From: Paenibacillus antri
GTDB lineage: Bacteria > Bacillota > Bacilli > Paenibacillales > YIM-B00363
Direction: 5' to 3'
Assembly (NCBI RefSeq): GCF_005765165.1
Contig: NZ_VCIW01000001.1
Coordinates: 248,001-312,000 of the forward strand
Length of the DNA stretch: 64,000 nt
How positions within the stretch are numbered: the first letter of the stretch is position 1; every line of letters begins with the position of its first letter. Shown piece by piece: positions 24,366 through 33,197 of the stretch. A model generated the notes under the pieces. The model was not told the origin of the DNA. It worked only from the letters and a program-made list of their open reading frames with translations, and did not search any database. The translations under genes and the position numbers were made by a program.

Positions 24366-25610
24366 ATGCGGAGATGGATCGCCTTGTTCGTCGCGGCGAC
24401 CTTGTTGGCCGGAAACGGCAGCGGCAGCGTCGCTCGCGCGAAAGAACTTGAACGACCGCCGGAGTTGACCGGCGCTTTCATCCGGGAAGGCAATCTCTGG
24501 CTGAAGGAGGGGCGCAGCGAACGCTTGCTCGCGGACCGCTCCGCCCCCGTACGCGCGGTCGCTTGGTCCGGCGACGGCCGATGGCTCGCCTACGAGACGT
24601 TGGAACCGAGCGATGAAATATGGGTGTACCGGGTGAAGGACGGGAAGGAGACGAAGCTGTGCGGCGGATGCGGGGAATCGGTTTGGGCGCACCGCGAGGC
24701 GAAGCTGGCGTATCGGATGGACGGCGAGGTATACACGGTGAACTTGGACGCGGAAAACGGTGCCCCGTCGGAACCGGTCCGGCGCGCGGTCGACGTCGGC
24801 CGATTCGGTTGGCTGCCGGACGACCGCGGCCTGCTCGCGGCGTCGCTCCCGATGCGCGAAGGCGGCGAGTGGAAGCCGCTTACGTTGTACGCCGTCCGGT
24901 TCCGCGGGGTCGACGGCGAGGCGAGCGAGACGAGACCGCTCCTTACGCTGCCGGGACCGACCGAACGGTTCCTGGCCGTTTCGGTCAGCCCGTTCCGTTG
25001 GTCGCCGGACGGCCGATGGGTCGCCTTCGTCGCCGAGCCGACCGCCTCGTGGTCGATGGACAGCAATACGCTGTGCCTGATGTCCGCGGACGGAGCGCGT
25101 TTCTTCGCCATCGGCAAGATGCTGTCGCGCGAAGACTGGTACGGCTGGGCCCCCGGAAGAAGCCGACTCGGCTACATCGACGGGGAAGGTCGGTTCGAGG
25201 TGTCGAACAAACGCTTCGAGTATAAGGACGCCCCTTCGTCGATCGCGCCGTCGTTCACGCCGCCGGGCGTCATGGACATCGGCTTCGCTTGGCTGCGCCC
25301 CGACCTTGTCGTCGTGTCCCGGGCGCCCGAGCTGTCCTGGGACGAAGGCCCGGTCCCGAACGCGGAGCCGTCGCTGTACGCGCTGGACCTGAAGATCGGG
25401 AGCGCCAAGCGGATCACAAGACCGCCCGAGGGCAGCGGCGACTTCCGTCCCATGTACGTCGCCTCCGCGAAGCGGCTGACCTGGGTGCGCTCGGCGGGCC
25501 GGCCGAGATATCCCGCCGACGTCTGGACGTCGACCGCCCGCGGCGCCGGCGCCGCCGCGTACATCCGCGGCGTCGACGCGCCCCCCGTGTGGCTCGAGCT
25601 CGGACGGTAG
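24366..25610 (+). CDS. Secreted TolB/WD40-like beta-propeller protein
   Basis: 414 residues; ATG at 24366 with AAAGGGGTG. The N-terminus is a signal peptide (RRWIALFVAATLLAGNGSGSVARA). The mature part has repeated blade-like patterns typical of TolB/PD40 propellers: WSGDGRWLAYETLEPSDEIW, WSPDGRWVAFVAEP and WAPGRSRLGYIDGEG. It is probably an extracellular or wall-associated binding protein. There is no operon partner; the strong GGGAAAACCTCCC stem-loop follows it. Confidence 0.78.
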   Translation: MRRWIALFVAATLLAGNGSGSVARAKELERPPELTGAFIREGNLWLKEGRSERLLADRSAPVRAVAWSGDGRWLAYETLEPSDEIWVYRVKDGKETKLCGGCGESVWAHREAKLAYRMDGEVYTVNLDAENGAPSEPVRRAVDVGRFGWLPDDRGLLAASLPMREGGEWKPLTLYAVRFRGVDGEASETRPLLTLPGPTERFLAVSVSPFRWSPDGRWVAFVAEPTASWSMDSNTLCLMSADGARFFAIGKMLSREDWYGWAPGRSRLGYIDGEGRFEVSNKRFEYKDAPSSIAPSFTPPGVMDIGFAWLRPDLVVVSRAPELSWDEGPVPNAEPSLYALDLKIGSAKRITRPPEGSGDFRPMYVASAKRLTWVRSAGRPRYPADVWTSTARGAGAAAYIRGVDAPPVWLELGR

Positions 25611-25631
25611 ACGGAAATCCGCCATTTACAT

Positions 25632-25706
25632 GGAAAACCTCCCTCTAATCGAGCCCGAACCGGCCAAACGGCCGGTTTCGGAACGAAAAAGAGGGAGGTT
25701 TTCCCG
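25632..25706. terminator. GGGAAAACCTCCC inverted repeat, locus 2 (bidirectional terminator-like)
   Basis: A perfect 15-bp inverted repeat (GGAAAACCTCCCTCT at 25632-25646, complement at 25690-25704) encloses a second GC stem (AACCGGCC ... GGCCGGTT at about 25658-25679). It lies between two convergent genes and is the cleanest member of the dispersed family. Confidence 0.75.
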
Positions 25707-25735
25707 TTAAAGTGCGCACGGACGGTATTTTCCAT

Positions 25736-26569
25736 CTAATCCGCGACGTACGGCGCGACGATCGAGCGCACCCGCTCGATGCCCGCCCACATGTCGCCCG
25801 GGCCGTCGTACACGAGCGTGATCGGCCCCGCGAAGTCGGCGTCGCGCACGAGATCGAGGCAGCTTCGCAGCTCGTCCGCGTCCGGGAACCCTTCCGCGTC
25901 CGTCTTCGCCTTCGCGTGGATTTCCTCGGCGCGCGGCGCGATGCGGCTAAGCTCCTCCAGCTTCCCCGGACCGCCGAAGTTGCCGAAGTCCGCGATCAGT
26001 CCGAGCCGATCCCCGCAAGCCTCGAGCAGCGCCAAGCAATTGTCCGCCGTCGACGTAAGCGGACGGAAGTTTTCCGTTACGACCCGAACGCCTCGCGGCT
26101 CCGCGTAATCGCACAGCTCGCGCAGACCTTCCGCGGACCGCTCCAACGCGCGAGCGTCATCCGGCGCGGACTCGCCCGCGACGACGCGCACGCGCTCGGC
26201 CCCGGCGGCGGCGGCGAAGTCGATCCACCGCTTGAGCCATGCCAAGTCGGCCTCGCGCCGAACGTCGTCGGCGGACGAAATATCGCCGTAATCGAGCAGC
26301 AGCGTAAACAATCGAACGCCCGCCGTCTCGAACGATCCGCGTAACCGCCGCGCATACTCCTCTCCAACGTCCGGAATATGGAAGTGGCAGACGTTCGCCG
26401 CTTCATATCCCTTCTCCGCTAGCGCGGCCGGCAATTCGGGCAGCGACAGCAGCTCCGGCTGCTCCTGCGTCTCCGTGTAATGCTTCGCTCCGGCGCCGTC
26501 CCAGCGCGTCCAACGCAGCGGGCCGAGATTTCGATGCAAGCTCCAAGTCGTCAACGAGAAAAACCGCAT
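25736..26569 (-). CDS. Sugar phosphate isomerase/epimerase (AP endonuclease 2-like TIM barrel)
   Basis: 277 residues; ATG at 26569 is 9 bases after CTGGAG. The sequence reads as a xylose-isomerase-like TIM barrel: RFFSLTTWSLHRNLGPLRW at the N-terminus, the strand with VCHFHIPD, RVVAGESAPDD, VTENFRPL (metal Glu), GLIADFGNFGG (Asp), EEIHAKAK (His) and a final ITLVYDG. The metal-binding residues of the family appear present. It probably isomerises or epimerises a sugar or inositol derivative in the cytoplasm; no sugar operon adjoins, so the substrate is unknown. Confidence 0.82.
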   Translation of the reverse strand: MRFFSLTTWSLHRNLGPLRWTRWDGAGAKHYTETQEQPELLSLPELPAALAEKGYEAANVCHFHIPDVGEEYARRLRGSFETAGVRLFTLLLDYGDISSADDVRREADLAWLKRWIDFAAAAGAERVRVVAGESAPDDARALERSAEGLRELCDYAEPRGVRVVTENFRPLTSTADNCLALLEACGDRLGLIADFGNFGGPGKLEELSRIAPRAEEIHAKAKTDAEGFPDADELRSCLDLVRDADFAGPITLVYDGPGDMWAGIERVRSIVAPYVAD

Positions 26570-26645
26570 GCGAATCGCTCCAGTCTCATACAAATTGAAT
26601 ATCTGTCCATTCCTCTCTAAGCACGTTAGGAGGCGCGATGAAGCG

Positions 26646-26873
26646 ATGTTAAAACGAGTCTATTGGGTAAGCGACAAGCTGCCGGGCGTCGTGACGGCCG
26701 GCGTCGGCTTCCGCGCCGACGAAGACGCCCCTTACGAACGCTCCATCGAGCGTTGGGAGAAGGAGGGCGAAGTTTGGGCGTACAAGGGGACCCAGCCTCC
26801 GGAGAGGCAGCGTCAGCTCGAAAGCCACCCGTTCATCCATGCGAAGCTGGAAGGAGCGGCAGCCGAACGGTAA
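26646..26873 (+). CDS. Small hypothetical protein
   Basis: 75 residues from the ATG at 26646, with AGGAGG 11 bases upstream. The sequence has VYWVSDKLPGVVTAGVGF and WEKEGEVWAYKGTQPPERQRQ, charged and soluble. No family is recognised. It is divergent from the TIM-barrel gene with a 76-bp gap. The 3' side borders the decayed histidine kinase fragment. Confidence 0.55.
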   Translation: MLKRVYWVSDKLPGVVTAGVGFRADEDAPYERSIERWEKEGEVWAYKGTQPPERQRQLESHPFIHAKLEGAAAER

Positions 26874-26892
26874 CGACCGTGCCTCGGCCGAG

Positions 26893-27112
26893 CTCGCTTT
26901 CGAACGTCGCGGCGCGTTCGGAATCGATTCGCCCCGCCGCGGCTCGTCGTTCGTCAAGCTCACGTATTCCGGCTGATAGCCGCGCAGCATCGGCCGAAGC
27001 AACCCTTGATTGCCGTCCGAGGGTTACGGATTTCGTGGGCGACGCCGGCGGCGAGCCGGCCGGTCAGCTTTAGCTTTTCCGTTTTCAACGGCGGCTCTTC
27101 AGCCTTCTCCCT
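26893..27112 (-). pseudogene. Decayed sensor histidine kinase fragment (HisKA region)
   Basis: Minus-strand translation gives a classic HisKA H-box, GRLAAGVAHEIRNPRTAIK (phospho-acceptor His in HEIRNP), preceded by a KTEKLKLT helix. One base is missing right after IK; in the next frame the kinase continues as GLLRPMLRGYQPEYVSLTNDE and then ESI, matching the second helix of KinA/KinE-type sporulation kinases. There is no ATPase domain and no sensor domain, so this is a remnant of at most 75 codons. It lies between the small protein gene and the last eCIS gene, an otherwise gene-free 290 bp. Confidence 0.75.
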
Positions 27113-27165
27113 TGGATGCGAGCGCTCGCCGGTTCAATCGATCCAGTCGAAAATAAGGTCGGGCG

Positions 27166-28854
27166 TCAGCTCCTCGCCGCCGCGGCCTCTTTAGCGTTCG
27201 CCGCTTCGTCGAAGACGCCGAAGGCGGACCCGAACGCCGCGCCTTCCTCCTGCGGCTGCTTCGTCGCCCACCAACGGATGCGCAGACGCGTCCGCTCGGT
27301 CTTCTGCAGCACGCGGACGCCGATGCGGAACGTGCCCTTCTTCGGGTACGAGATCGTACCGATCGACACGCGCGGGAGGCCCGAATCGTATTCGCTCTTC
27401 GCGAACACTTCGGTCGCCCCGAAGTAGACGGCGTCGCGTCGATCCCACATCTCTGGAAGCGCCAGCTCTTCCTTTTCGTCCGAGAGCGCCACCTCGAACT
27501 GAACGGAGCCTTCGCCGAGCGCGTGCTCGATTTCCTCCGAGTAGAAATCCCGCTGCTTGCGATGCCACCACTTCAGCTTCTTCGGCGGAATGATGGAAAT
27601 TTCGACGATGCCCGTGTCATGAAGCTTCTCCGGCGGCGCCTCTTCTTCTTCCTCGTCCTCGTACGGTTCCTCGGCCGCCTGCGGCGCCGGGAACGGAATC
27701 GGCGCGTTCAGCGCCGGCAGGACGGAGGCCGCGGCCTCGCGCACGGTGCGGATAATTTCTTCCGTGCCGCCCTTGCTGCCGACGATGCGGTACAGCATCG
27801 ACGGATTGATGACGTATTCGTCGAACGGCACCCGCTCGACGCTGTCGATGACGTACGTCGGTCCCATCTGCAGCAGGTTCACCTTGGCCAAGTAGACGCA
27901 AGGTTCCGAAGGCGCGTCGATCGCGCGGTCGAGCGACCGTTCGTGGAAGGCGCGCAGCATGCGAGCCGACGCGGACTCCTCCGCCACCTCGATCGACTGC
28001 CGCACGTCGGACAGCTCCGTGACGAGCCGCTCGCCGACGACGAGCCGGGCGGTGCCGCGGCGGGAACGCAGCGATGCGTTCATCGACGCTTCGCCGTCCG
28101 GCAGCGGCAAGGCGCGAAGCGTCGCGACGGTCGTATACGACGCTTTCCCGCCGTCCGTCGGCTCGGAGAAGACGATGCGGCCGCCATTTTCCTCAAGCAG
28201 ACTGTCCGCCGCTTCGACCCCGGTCCAATCGGGGGTATATTCGAACTCGACATGCGGCGTCTGCAGCGTCTTCTCGATCCGAATTTTCAGCTCGAACGTC
28301 TCGCCGGGCGTCACGTACCGCGGTACCGTCTGCAGCACGCGCACCTGCGCGTCCTGGTACCACACGCTCGTCTCCTCGACCAGATCGCTGTACTCGAAAG
28401 CCGATGGCGGCGGCGCTTCCTCGCGGACGAACAGCCGATAGCCCTCCATGATGCGGTTATGCTCGCTCACTTCCTCGGTGCGCCCCGACGCGCCGGCGAC
28501 GGAGTGAACCGGCTCCTTGCCCTTCTCGTCATAGCCGATGCATAGGTAGACGTTCTTCGCGTACTCGTTGTTCGTGAAGCCCTCGAGCATCGACAGCTTC
28601 AGCGTCACCGGCGACGGCACGACGATCTCGCGGCCGAGCTGGTCGAGCGCGACCCCGGTTTCCACGGAGACCGACTTCTCGTCGACCGCCACCACCTGCA
28701 ATCCCGCCACGACGCCGCTGCCGAACAAGAGTCGGTTGGTCAGCCTCCGCTTGTCGGAGACGTACGTCTGCTCCGATACGAAATCCCGTACGGTCAACAG
28801 CTTGCCGTAGAAATACCGGTTGCGCTCGAATGGCACGTATCTCGACTTGTTCAT
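27166..28854 (-). CDS. eCIS fibre/adaptor-like protein (last gene of cluster)
   Basis: 562 residues from the ATG at 28854. The first 110 residues have the pattern common in proteins at the distal end of eCIS clusters: RNRYFYGKLLTVRDF, EQTYVSDKRRLTNRLLFGSG, VVAGLQV and TGVALDQLGREIVVP. The middle is beta-rich (FELKIRIEKTLQTPHVEFEY), then an acidic linker EEPYEDEEEEEAPPE and a beta-rich C-terminal domain. It probably sits at the baseplate periphery as a fibre or fibre-attachment protein; this is inference from position. In another frame a short GEELTPDLIFDWID continues past the stop, so a late frameshift is possible. Confidence 0.7.
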   Translation of the reverse strand: MNKSRYVPFERNRYFYGKLLTVRDFVSEQTYVSDKRRLTNRLLFGSGVVAGLQVVAVDEKSVSVETGVALDQLGREIVVPSPVTLKLSMLEGFTNNEYAKNVYLCIGYDEKGKEPVHSVAGASGRTEEVSEHNRIMEGYRLFVREEAPPPSAFEYSDLVEETSVWYQDAQVRVLQTVPRYVTPGETFELKIRIEKTLQTPHVEFEYTPDWTGVEAADSLLEENGGRIVFSEPTDGGKASYTTVATLRALPLPDGEASMNASLRSRRGTARLVVGERLVTELSDVRQSIEVAEESASARMLRAFHERSLDRAIDAPSEPCVYLAKVNLLQMGPTYVIDSVERVPFDEYVINPSMLYRIVGSKGGTEEIIRTVREAAASVLPALNAPIPFPAPQAAEEPYEDEEEEEAPPEKLHDTGIVEISIIPPKKLKWWHRKQRDFYSEEIEHALGEGSVQFEVALSDEKEELALPEMWDRRDAVYFGATEVFAKSEYDSGLPRVSIGTISYPKKGTFRIGVRVLQKTERTRLRIRWWATKQPQEEGAAFGSAFGVFDEAANAKEAAAARS

Positions 28855-28878
28855 TCGCTGATTCCTTCTTTCCTATGG

Positions 28879-30966
28879 TTATTCCAACCGCGAATCGAGC
28901 TCCAGCCGCGTGTGCTGATCCACCCGGTTGTCTTGGCCGACGTCGATTGTGATCGTATGGTGCGGCATCGAAGAGCGCCCGTCGAGCGTAAGCAGCGTAG
29001 GCTCCGACAACACCGTGTTGAGACCGAGGTAAGAGTGCAAATCCATGTACACCCAAGGCTGCAGGACGATGAGCCTCGCGGTCGCGAACGCCGGCTTGCA
29101 GCTGTCGATCAAGTGCTGCAGCGTCGCCCGTTTCGTATCGGTGTCCGCGTGCTCGGGCTTCACTAATACGTTGAACCCGTGCGGATCGGTGACGTACAGC
29201 TTCTCGGCCACCTCGCCGAGCTCCGAATGCTCCTTCAGCGAACGCAGCTGATCGTATTCCATAAGGATCGGCTTCTCGCCCGTGTAAATTTCGATCAACG
29301 TCTCCAGCGCGTACCGCGTGCCCCGCAGCTTATAGATGCGGGGAGCGGCCTTGAGCAGCTTGCGCAGCTGTTCGTCCGTCCAATGATCGTCCTCCCGGAG
29401 ACCGATCCACGTCAGCAGCCAGCGGAGCGACGGACCCGAGGATGCCTCGGGATCGAACGACCGCGGCACGCCCGCGATACCGGCGTCCGTCTCTTCGAGC
29501 ATCGTCTGGAACAAGCCGAGAAACCGTTCCAGGAAATCCTTGCTTTTGGGGTCTTGCTGATACAGCGCCGGAAGGTCGTTCACGTACGATTGTCTCGGAA
29601 AATGCACCTGCACCCCCCGCACCGTCGGCGCGTTCGCCTCCGAGCCGATCAGCTCGATATATAACCATAAATATCGGCCTTTGGCCCTAAATAGAAGCGC
29701 ATCCTTCGGATCGACGATCGGCTCCGACCAGAGCTCGCGCAGCGCCGCCAGTTTAACGTCCGGTTCGATCGCGGGATCGGCGACGTACCGGTCCAAATCC
29801 GGGACCAGCCGCCCGTCGACGACGGCCGCCTTCCGATCCGACGCGTAATAGCGCACTCGAACCTGCGTATCCGGTTCGCCGACCGCGTCGACGACGATCT
29901 TGTGCCACTCCGTCTCGGTGGACGTGCTGTCGAGCGCGCCTCCGATCCAGACGCCCATGCGCCGGCGGAACGGCTCCCATATCGCCGTCTCGGGCTTCGC
30001 TCGCAGCGTCGTGACGACCGCTTCTTCGTTGTCCCAGACGTACATCCGGCCGCCTTGGCCGGCCTGCAGCCGGTCCGCGCCGCCGGGGCCCGCTTCGCCG
30101 ACCGGCTCCGTCCGTCCGTCCAGGCCGAGGCGCAGCAGCGCGCGTCCGCCGCCCGCTTCGGCTCGGCGGATCAGCCATGCGCCGCCGTCCGGCGCGGCTA
30201 GGATCGCGGCCGCGGGCGTCGCCGCCTCCGGCAGCGGCACGAACGCCGGGCGCTCCGCGGCGTCGAAGTCGAAAGGCAGCGCGGCGAAGGCGTCGCGGTC
30301 GAGCAGCCAGCCGGCGCCGCCGGCGCCGAGCGACAGCTCGAAGCGCCGCGGTCGGAGGGCTGAGGGAGCGTCACCCTCGTCGGCTGCCGCCGAACGGACG
30401 TCGAGGTCGACGTCCAACGTCCCGGCCGGCTCGCCCGACGGCTCGAATCGCAGCAGCTTGAAGACGGGACCGGCGTCTTCTTCGACGACGGCCAAGACGA
30501 CGGTCCGGTCGGCTCCGTCCGCCGCGACGGCATGCGCGCGGAACGGCTTGCCGTCCCAGTCGGACTTCGCCCAGAGCACCTGGGCGTTATCCGACGACAG
30601 CAGCGCCAGCGTCGGGCTGCTCTCCGAGTCCGCGGCGGCCCACATGTCGCTCAAGACCGCGACCGACGCGCCGCTTCCGAACCAGCCGTGGCCCGGCGGC
30701 AGCAGCGACTCGGTATGTCCGCTGACCATGTCGGCTTTCCAGACGCCGGCCGCGCCGTCCAACAGAAACCATCGCCCGCTAGCGTCCGCGGCGGCGTCCG
30801 CCACGGGACGGACGATGCGCGGATGGTCCGCCTCGTCGCGACGCGTCGGGCGGTAGACGTCCTGACGCACGATCGTGAGGCCTTCGTCGTCGGCCGTCAG
30901 ATGCATGCGGACGCCGCGCCGCCATGCGGCGATCCCGCGCAGCGAGAAATAACGCGCTTCGCTCAC
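28879..30966 (-). CDS. Phage tail protein I (gpI)-like baseplate protein with N-terminal beta-rich extension
   Basis: 695 residues. The C-terminal part (about 450-640) matches tail protein I/TIGR02242: FPRQSYVNDLPALYQQD, FLERFLGLFQTMLEETDAGI, LRWLLTWIGL and IYKLRGTRYALETLIEIYTG. The first 330 residues form a beta-propeller-like region (GRWFLLDGAAGVWKADMV, RTVVLAVVEED). gpI-like proteins link the baseplate wedge to the fibres (Afp12-like position). The order J-J-I-fibre is the canonical eCIS/P2 baseplate arrangement. It is 13 bp downstream of the second J gene, within the same operon. Confidence 0.85.
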   Translation of the reverse strand: MSEARYFSLRGIAAWRRGVRMHLTADDEGLTIVRQDVYRPTRRDEADHPRIVRPVADAAADASGRWFLLDGAAGVWKADMVSGHTESLLPPGHGWFGSGASVAVLSDMWAAADSESSPTLALLSSDNAQVLWAKSDWDGKPFRAHAVAADGADRTVVLAVVEEDAGPVFKLLRFEPSGEPAGTLDVDLDVRSAAADEGDAPSALRPRRFELSLGAGGAGWLLDRDAFAALPFDFDAAERPAFVPLPEAATPAAAILAAPDGGAWLIRRAEAGGGRALLRLGLDGRTEPVGEAGPGGADRLQAGQGGRMYVWDNEEAVVTTLRAKPETAIWEPFRRRMGVWIGGALDSTSTETEWHKIVVDAVGEPDTQVRVRYYASDRKAAVVDGRLVPDLDRYVADPAIEPDVKLAALRELWSEPIVDPKDALLFRAKGRYLWLYIELIGSEANAPTVRGVQVHFPRQSYVNDLPALYQQDPKSKDFLERFLGLFQTMLEETDAGIAGVPRSFDPEASSGPSLRWLLTWIGLREDDHWTDEQLRKLLKAAPRIYKLRGTRYALETLIEIYTGEKPILMEYDQLRSLKEHSELGEVAEKLYVTDPHGFNVLVKPEHADTDTKRATLQHLIDSCKPAFATARLIVLQPWVYMDLHSYLGLNTVLSEPTLLTLDGRSSMPHHTITIDVGQDNRVDQHTRLELDSRLE

Positions 30967-30979
30967 CTAACTCCCCTCC

Positions 30980-33148
30980 TTATCGCCCGGATGACAACAA
31001 CTCGATTTCGTGCGCGCCGCTGACGACGAGACCGTTCGGCGGAATGCGGACGTCGCCGCCTTCCTCCTTGAACACGTCCTTGCCGTCCGCCATCAGCCAC
31101 ACGTCTTGAATGTACACGACGCCGGGGACGCTGTGAATCGCGTCGTAGACGTCGCCCTTGTATACGGAACGTCCGAAGTCCCAGCGCGCGAACCACCGGT
31201 CGATCGCCTCGTGCACCCGGCTCTCCTTGGCTTCGTACCGAGGGTCGACGACGACGATCGCGCGCACGCCGACCTTCACGTACTCCGGCGGCACGACATG
31301 GAATTTCGTCGTCAGCAGCCGATAAGGCTCCAAGTAATTGCGCACCGTCTGAAGGAAGCCCGCGCTCGGCTTCGCCGCCTCGCGCTGCGACCTCGGCTCC
31401 ACGACGACCGTCACGTCGCCGAGCGTTCGCTCCTCCGGGTAGTTCCTGAGTCCCGGCCGGAAACCGGGAATCGCCTTCACGCGCGAGACGGCGATGCCCG
31501 GTACGGCCAGCACGAGCCGCTCGATGTCCTCTTCGGTCACGCCGCAGTCCGGCTCTAACACGCCGCGTTGCACGCGGCGCAGCGCCTCGCCCGTCGTCTC
31601 CGGCTCCGCGCCGCCTTCCGCCGGACGAACGTTCTCGATGATCAGCGACTCGGCGACGACGGAGTCGTCGCTGGATCGGATCCGGCCTTCCTTCACGTTG
31701 CCGATCGCGCCGCCGCCGACGCGAAGTCCGATGACGCGGATGTTCGGGAAGCCGGACGCCGGCGGCACCGCGCCGCGTTCGCCGCCCGAAAACCGAAGCT
31801 CGCCCTCGGCGTCGTCCAGCGCGTAGTGGCGGCTGTCCGGGCGCGACCGGTCGAAGTCGTCGACCCGGCGCCAATCGTGCCATACCGGCGCGGACGCGCC
31901 TTCCGGCACCCAGCCGACCTGCACGAGCAGCGCGCCCGGCAGCGCCGGCCCGATCGGCAGCTTGACCCGCTGACCGGAGATGCCGGTGCCGGCGCCGCAA
32001 GCGGCGCGCCCGTACAGCTCCGGCGAGACGGCGATCAAGCGGATCGCGCCGACGCCCTCCGGCGGAATCGCGCCATGGACGCCGTCGCCGAACGTAACGG
32101 TCACTTCTCCCGTAGCGTCGTCCCGCGACGTCCGGAACGCCCGGCTCGGGCCGTCCGGCCACGACTCGACCTCATCCCAGTCGACCCAGCCGCCATCCGC
32201 GCCGCTGCGCGTCTGCGCCTGAACGACGCCGCGCGAGAACAAGGCGTGCCGCGGCCGCAGCGCGAGGTCCGGCGCCCCGGTGCCGTCGAACGTCTCGACG
32301 ACCGCATGCGAGAAGCCTTGCGCCGCCGACGTCTCGTTCACGTGAAGCTTGCGGACGCGCGGAACTCTATCGTACGCGCCGCCGGTCATCCGCACGGATA
32401 AACGGCGGGTCGTCGCCGGCAGGTGGAATCGGATCGAGCCGCTCTGGTGGAACGCGTACGTTTCGTCCAGCTCGAGCGGGAGAGGCGTCCATGTCGCCGT
32501 ACCGTCTTCCGCCTCCGCCCAATACGTCCACTCGACCGTGCCGGACGGCACGAACGAGGCTTCGTTCGGCGGAATGCGCTTCGCCTCGAGGCCGCCGTCG
32601 AACGCCAGCTCGATCCAGAGCGACAGCGGTTCGTTCGCCGGCAGCGGCTCCCGGAACCGAATCGAGAACCGGGCGCCGACCTCGCCGTCCTGGCCGAACG
32701 GATAAAACGGCGCATGCCCGTTCTCGTCCCCCGCCGACACTTCGCGGCTGCCGGACGCGGTCGTAACCGACAGCCGGACGCCGTCCGCCGGCACGACCGT
32801 CAGCGGCCGTTCCGTCTCGTACGGCGTATCTCCGGCGCGCAGCACCGTGCCGACGGGCAGCTTGAGCGCCCGGTCCGCGCCGGAGAAGACGACCGATGAA
32901 CGCGCCGGCGCGCGCGGGAGCGGCGACTCGCCGAGCAGCTTCAGAAACTTGCGCTCGTGGTTCGCCGTCAGCCGGTCCAGACGGTACTGCTGCACCTCGA
33001 GATGCCATGCGAGCATCTCGAGCAGCGTAATTCCGGGGTCGTGCGCGTTTTCGTCGGTCCACTCCGGGAAGACGCCCGGAATCAAGTCTCGGGCTTCCCG
33101 CACCAGCTGCTCGAACGTGCGGTCGTCCAAATTCGGTAACGGCAGCAT
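30980..33148 (-). CDS. Putative baseplate assembly protein, J-like (TIGR02243), shorter copy
   Basis: 722 residues. The N-terminus has the baseplate J pattern LPNLDDRTFEQLVREARDLI, HDPGITLLEMLAWHLEVQQY, then a long beta-rich middle and the conserved C-terminal part PDCGVTEEDIERLVLAVPGI, VRNYLEPYRLLTT and YDAIHSVPGVVYIQDV. J-like proteins form the baseplate wedge that triggers sheath contraction. It is one of two J-like genes in tandem, the counterpart of Afp12/Afp11-type wedge proteins. The start has a GGGAGGGGG site. Confidence 0.9.
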   Translation of the reverse strand: MLPLPNLDDRTFEQLVREARDLIPGVFPEWTDENAHDPGITLLEMLAWHLEVQQYRLDRLTANHERKFLKLLGESPLPRAPARSSVVFSGADRALKLPVGTVLRAGDTPYETERPLTVVPADGVRLSVTTASGSREVSAGDENGHAPFYPFGQDGEVGARFSIRFREPLPANEPLSLWIELAFDGGLEAKRIPPNEASFVPSGTVEWTYWAEAEDGTATWTPLPLELDETYAFHQSGSIRFHLPATTRRLSVRMTGGAYDRVPRVRKLHVNETSAAQGFSHAVVETFDGTGAPDLALRPRHALFSRGVVQAQTRSGADGGWVDWDEVESWPDGPSRAFRTSRDDATGEVTVTFGDGVHGAIPPEGVGAIRLIAVSPELYGRAACGAGTGISGQRVKLPIGPALPGALLVQVGWVPEGASAPVWHDWRRVDDFDRSRPDSRHYALDDAEGELRFSGGERGAVPPASGFPNIRVIGLRVGGGAIGNVKEGRIRSSDDSVVAESLIIENVRPAEGGAEPETTGEALRRVQRGVLEPDCGVTEEDIERLVLAVPGIAVSRVKAIPGFRPGLRNYPEERTLGDVTVVVEPRSQREAAKPSAGFLQTVRNYLEPYRLLTTKFHVVPPEYVKVGVRAIVVVDPRYEAKESRVHEAIDRWFARWDFGRSVYKGDVYDAIHSVPGVVYIQDVWLMADGKDVFKEEGGDVRIPPNGLVVSGAHEIELLSSGR

Positions 33149-33197
33149 GCCTGCGATCCCCCTCCCCTGCGTAACCTGTTTCGATTTTGCCGTAATG

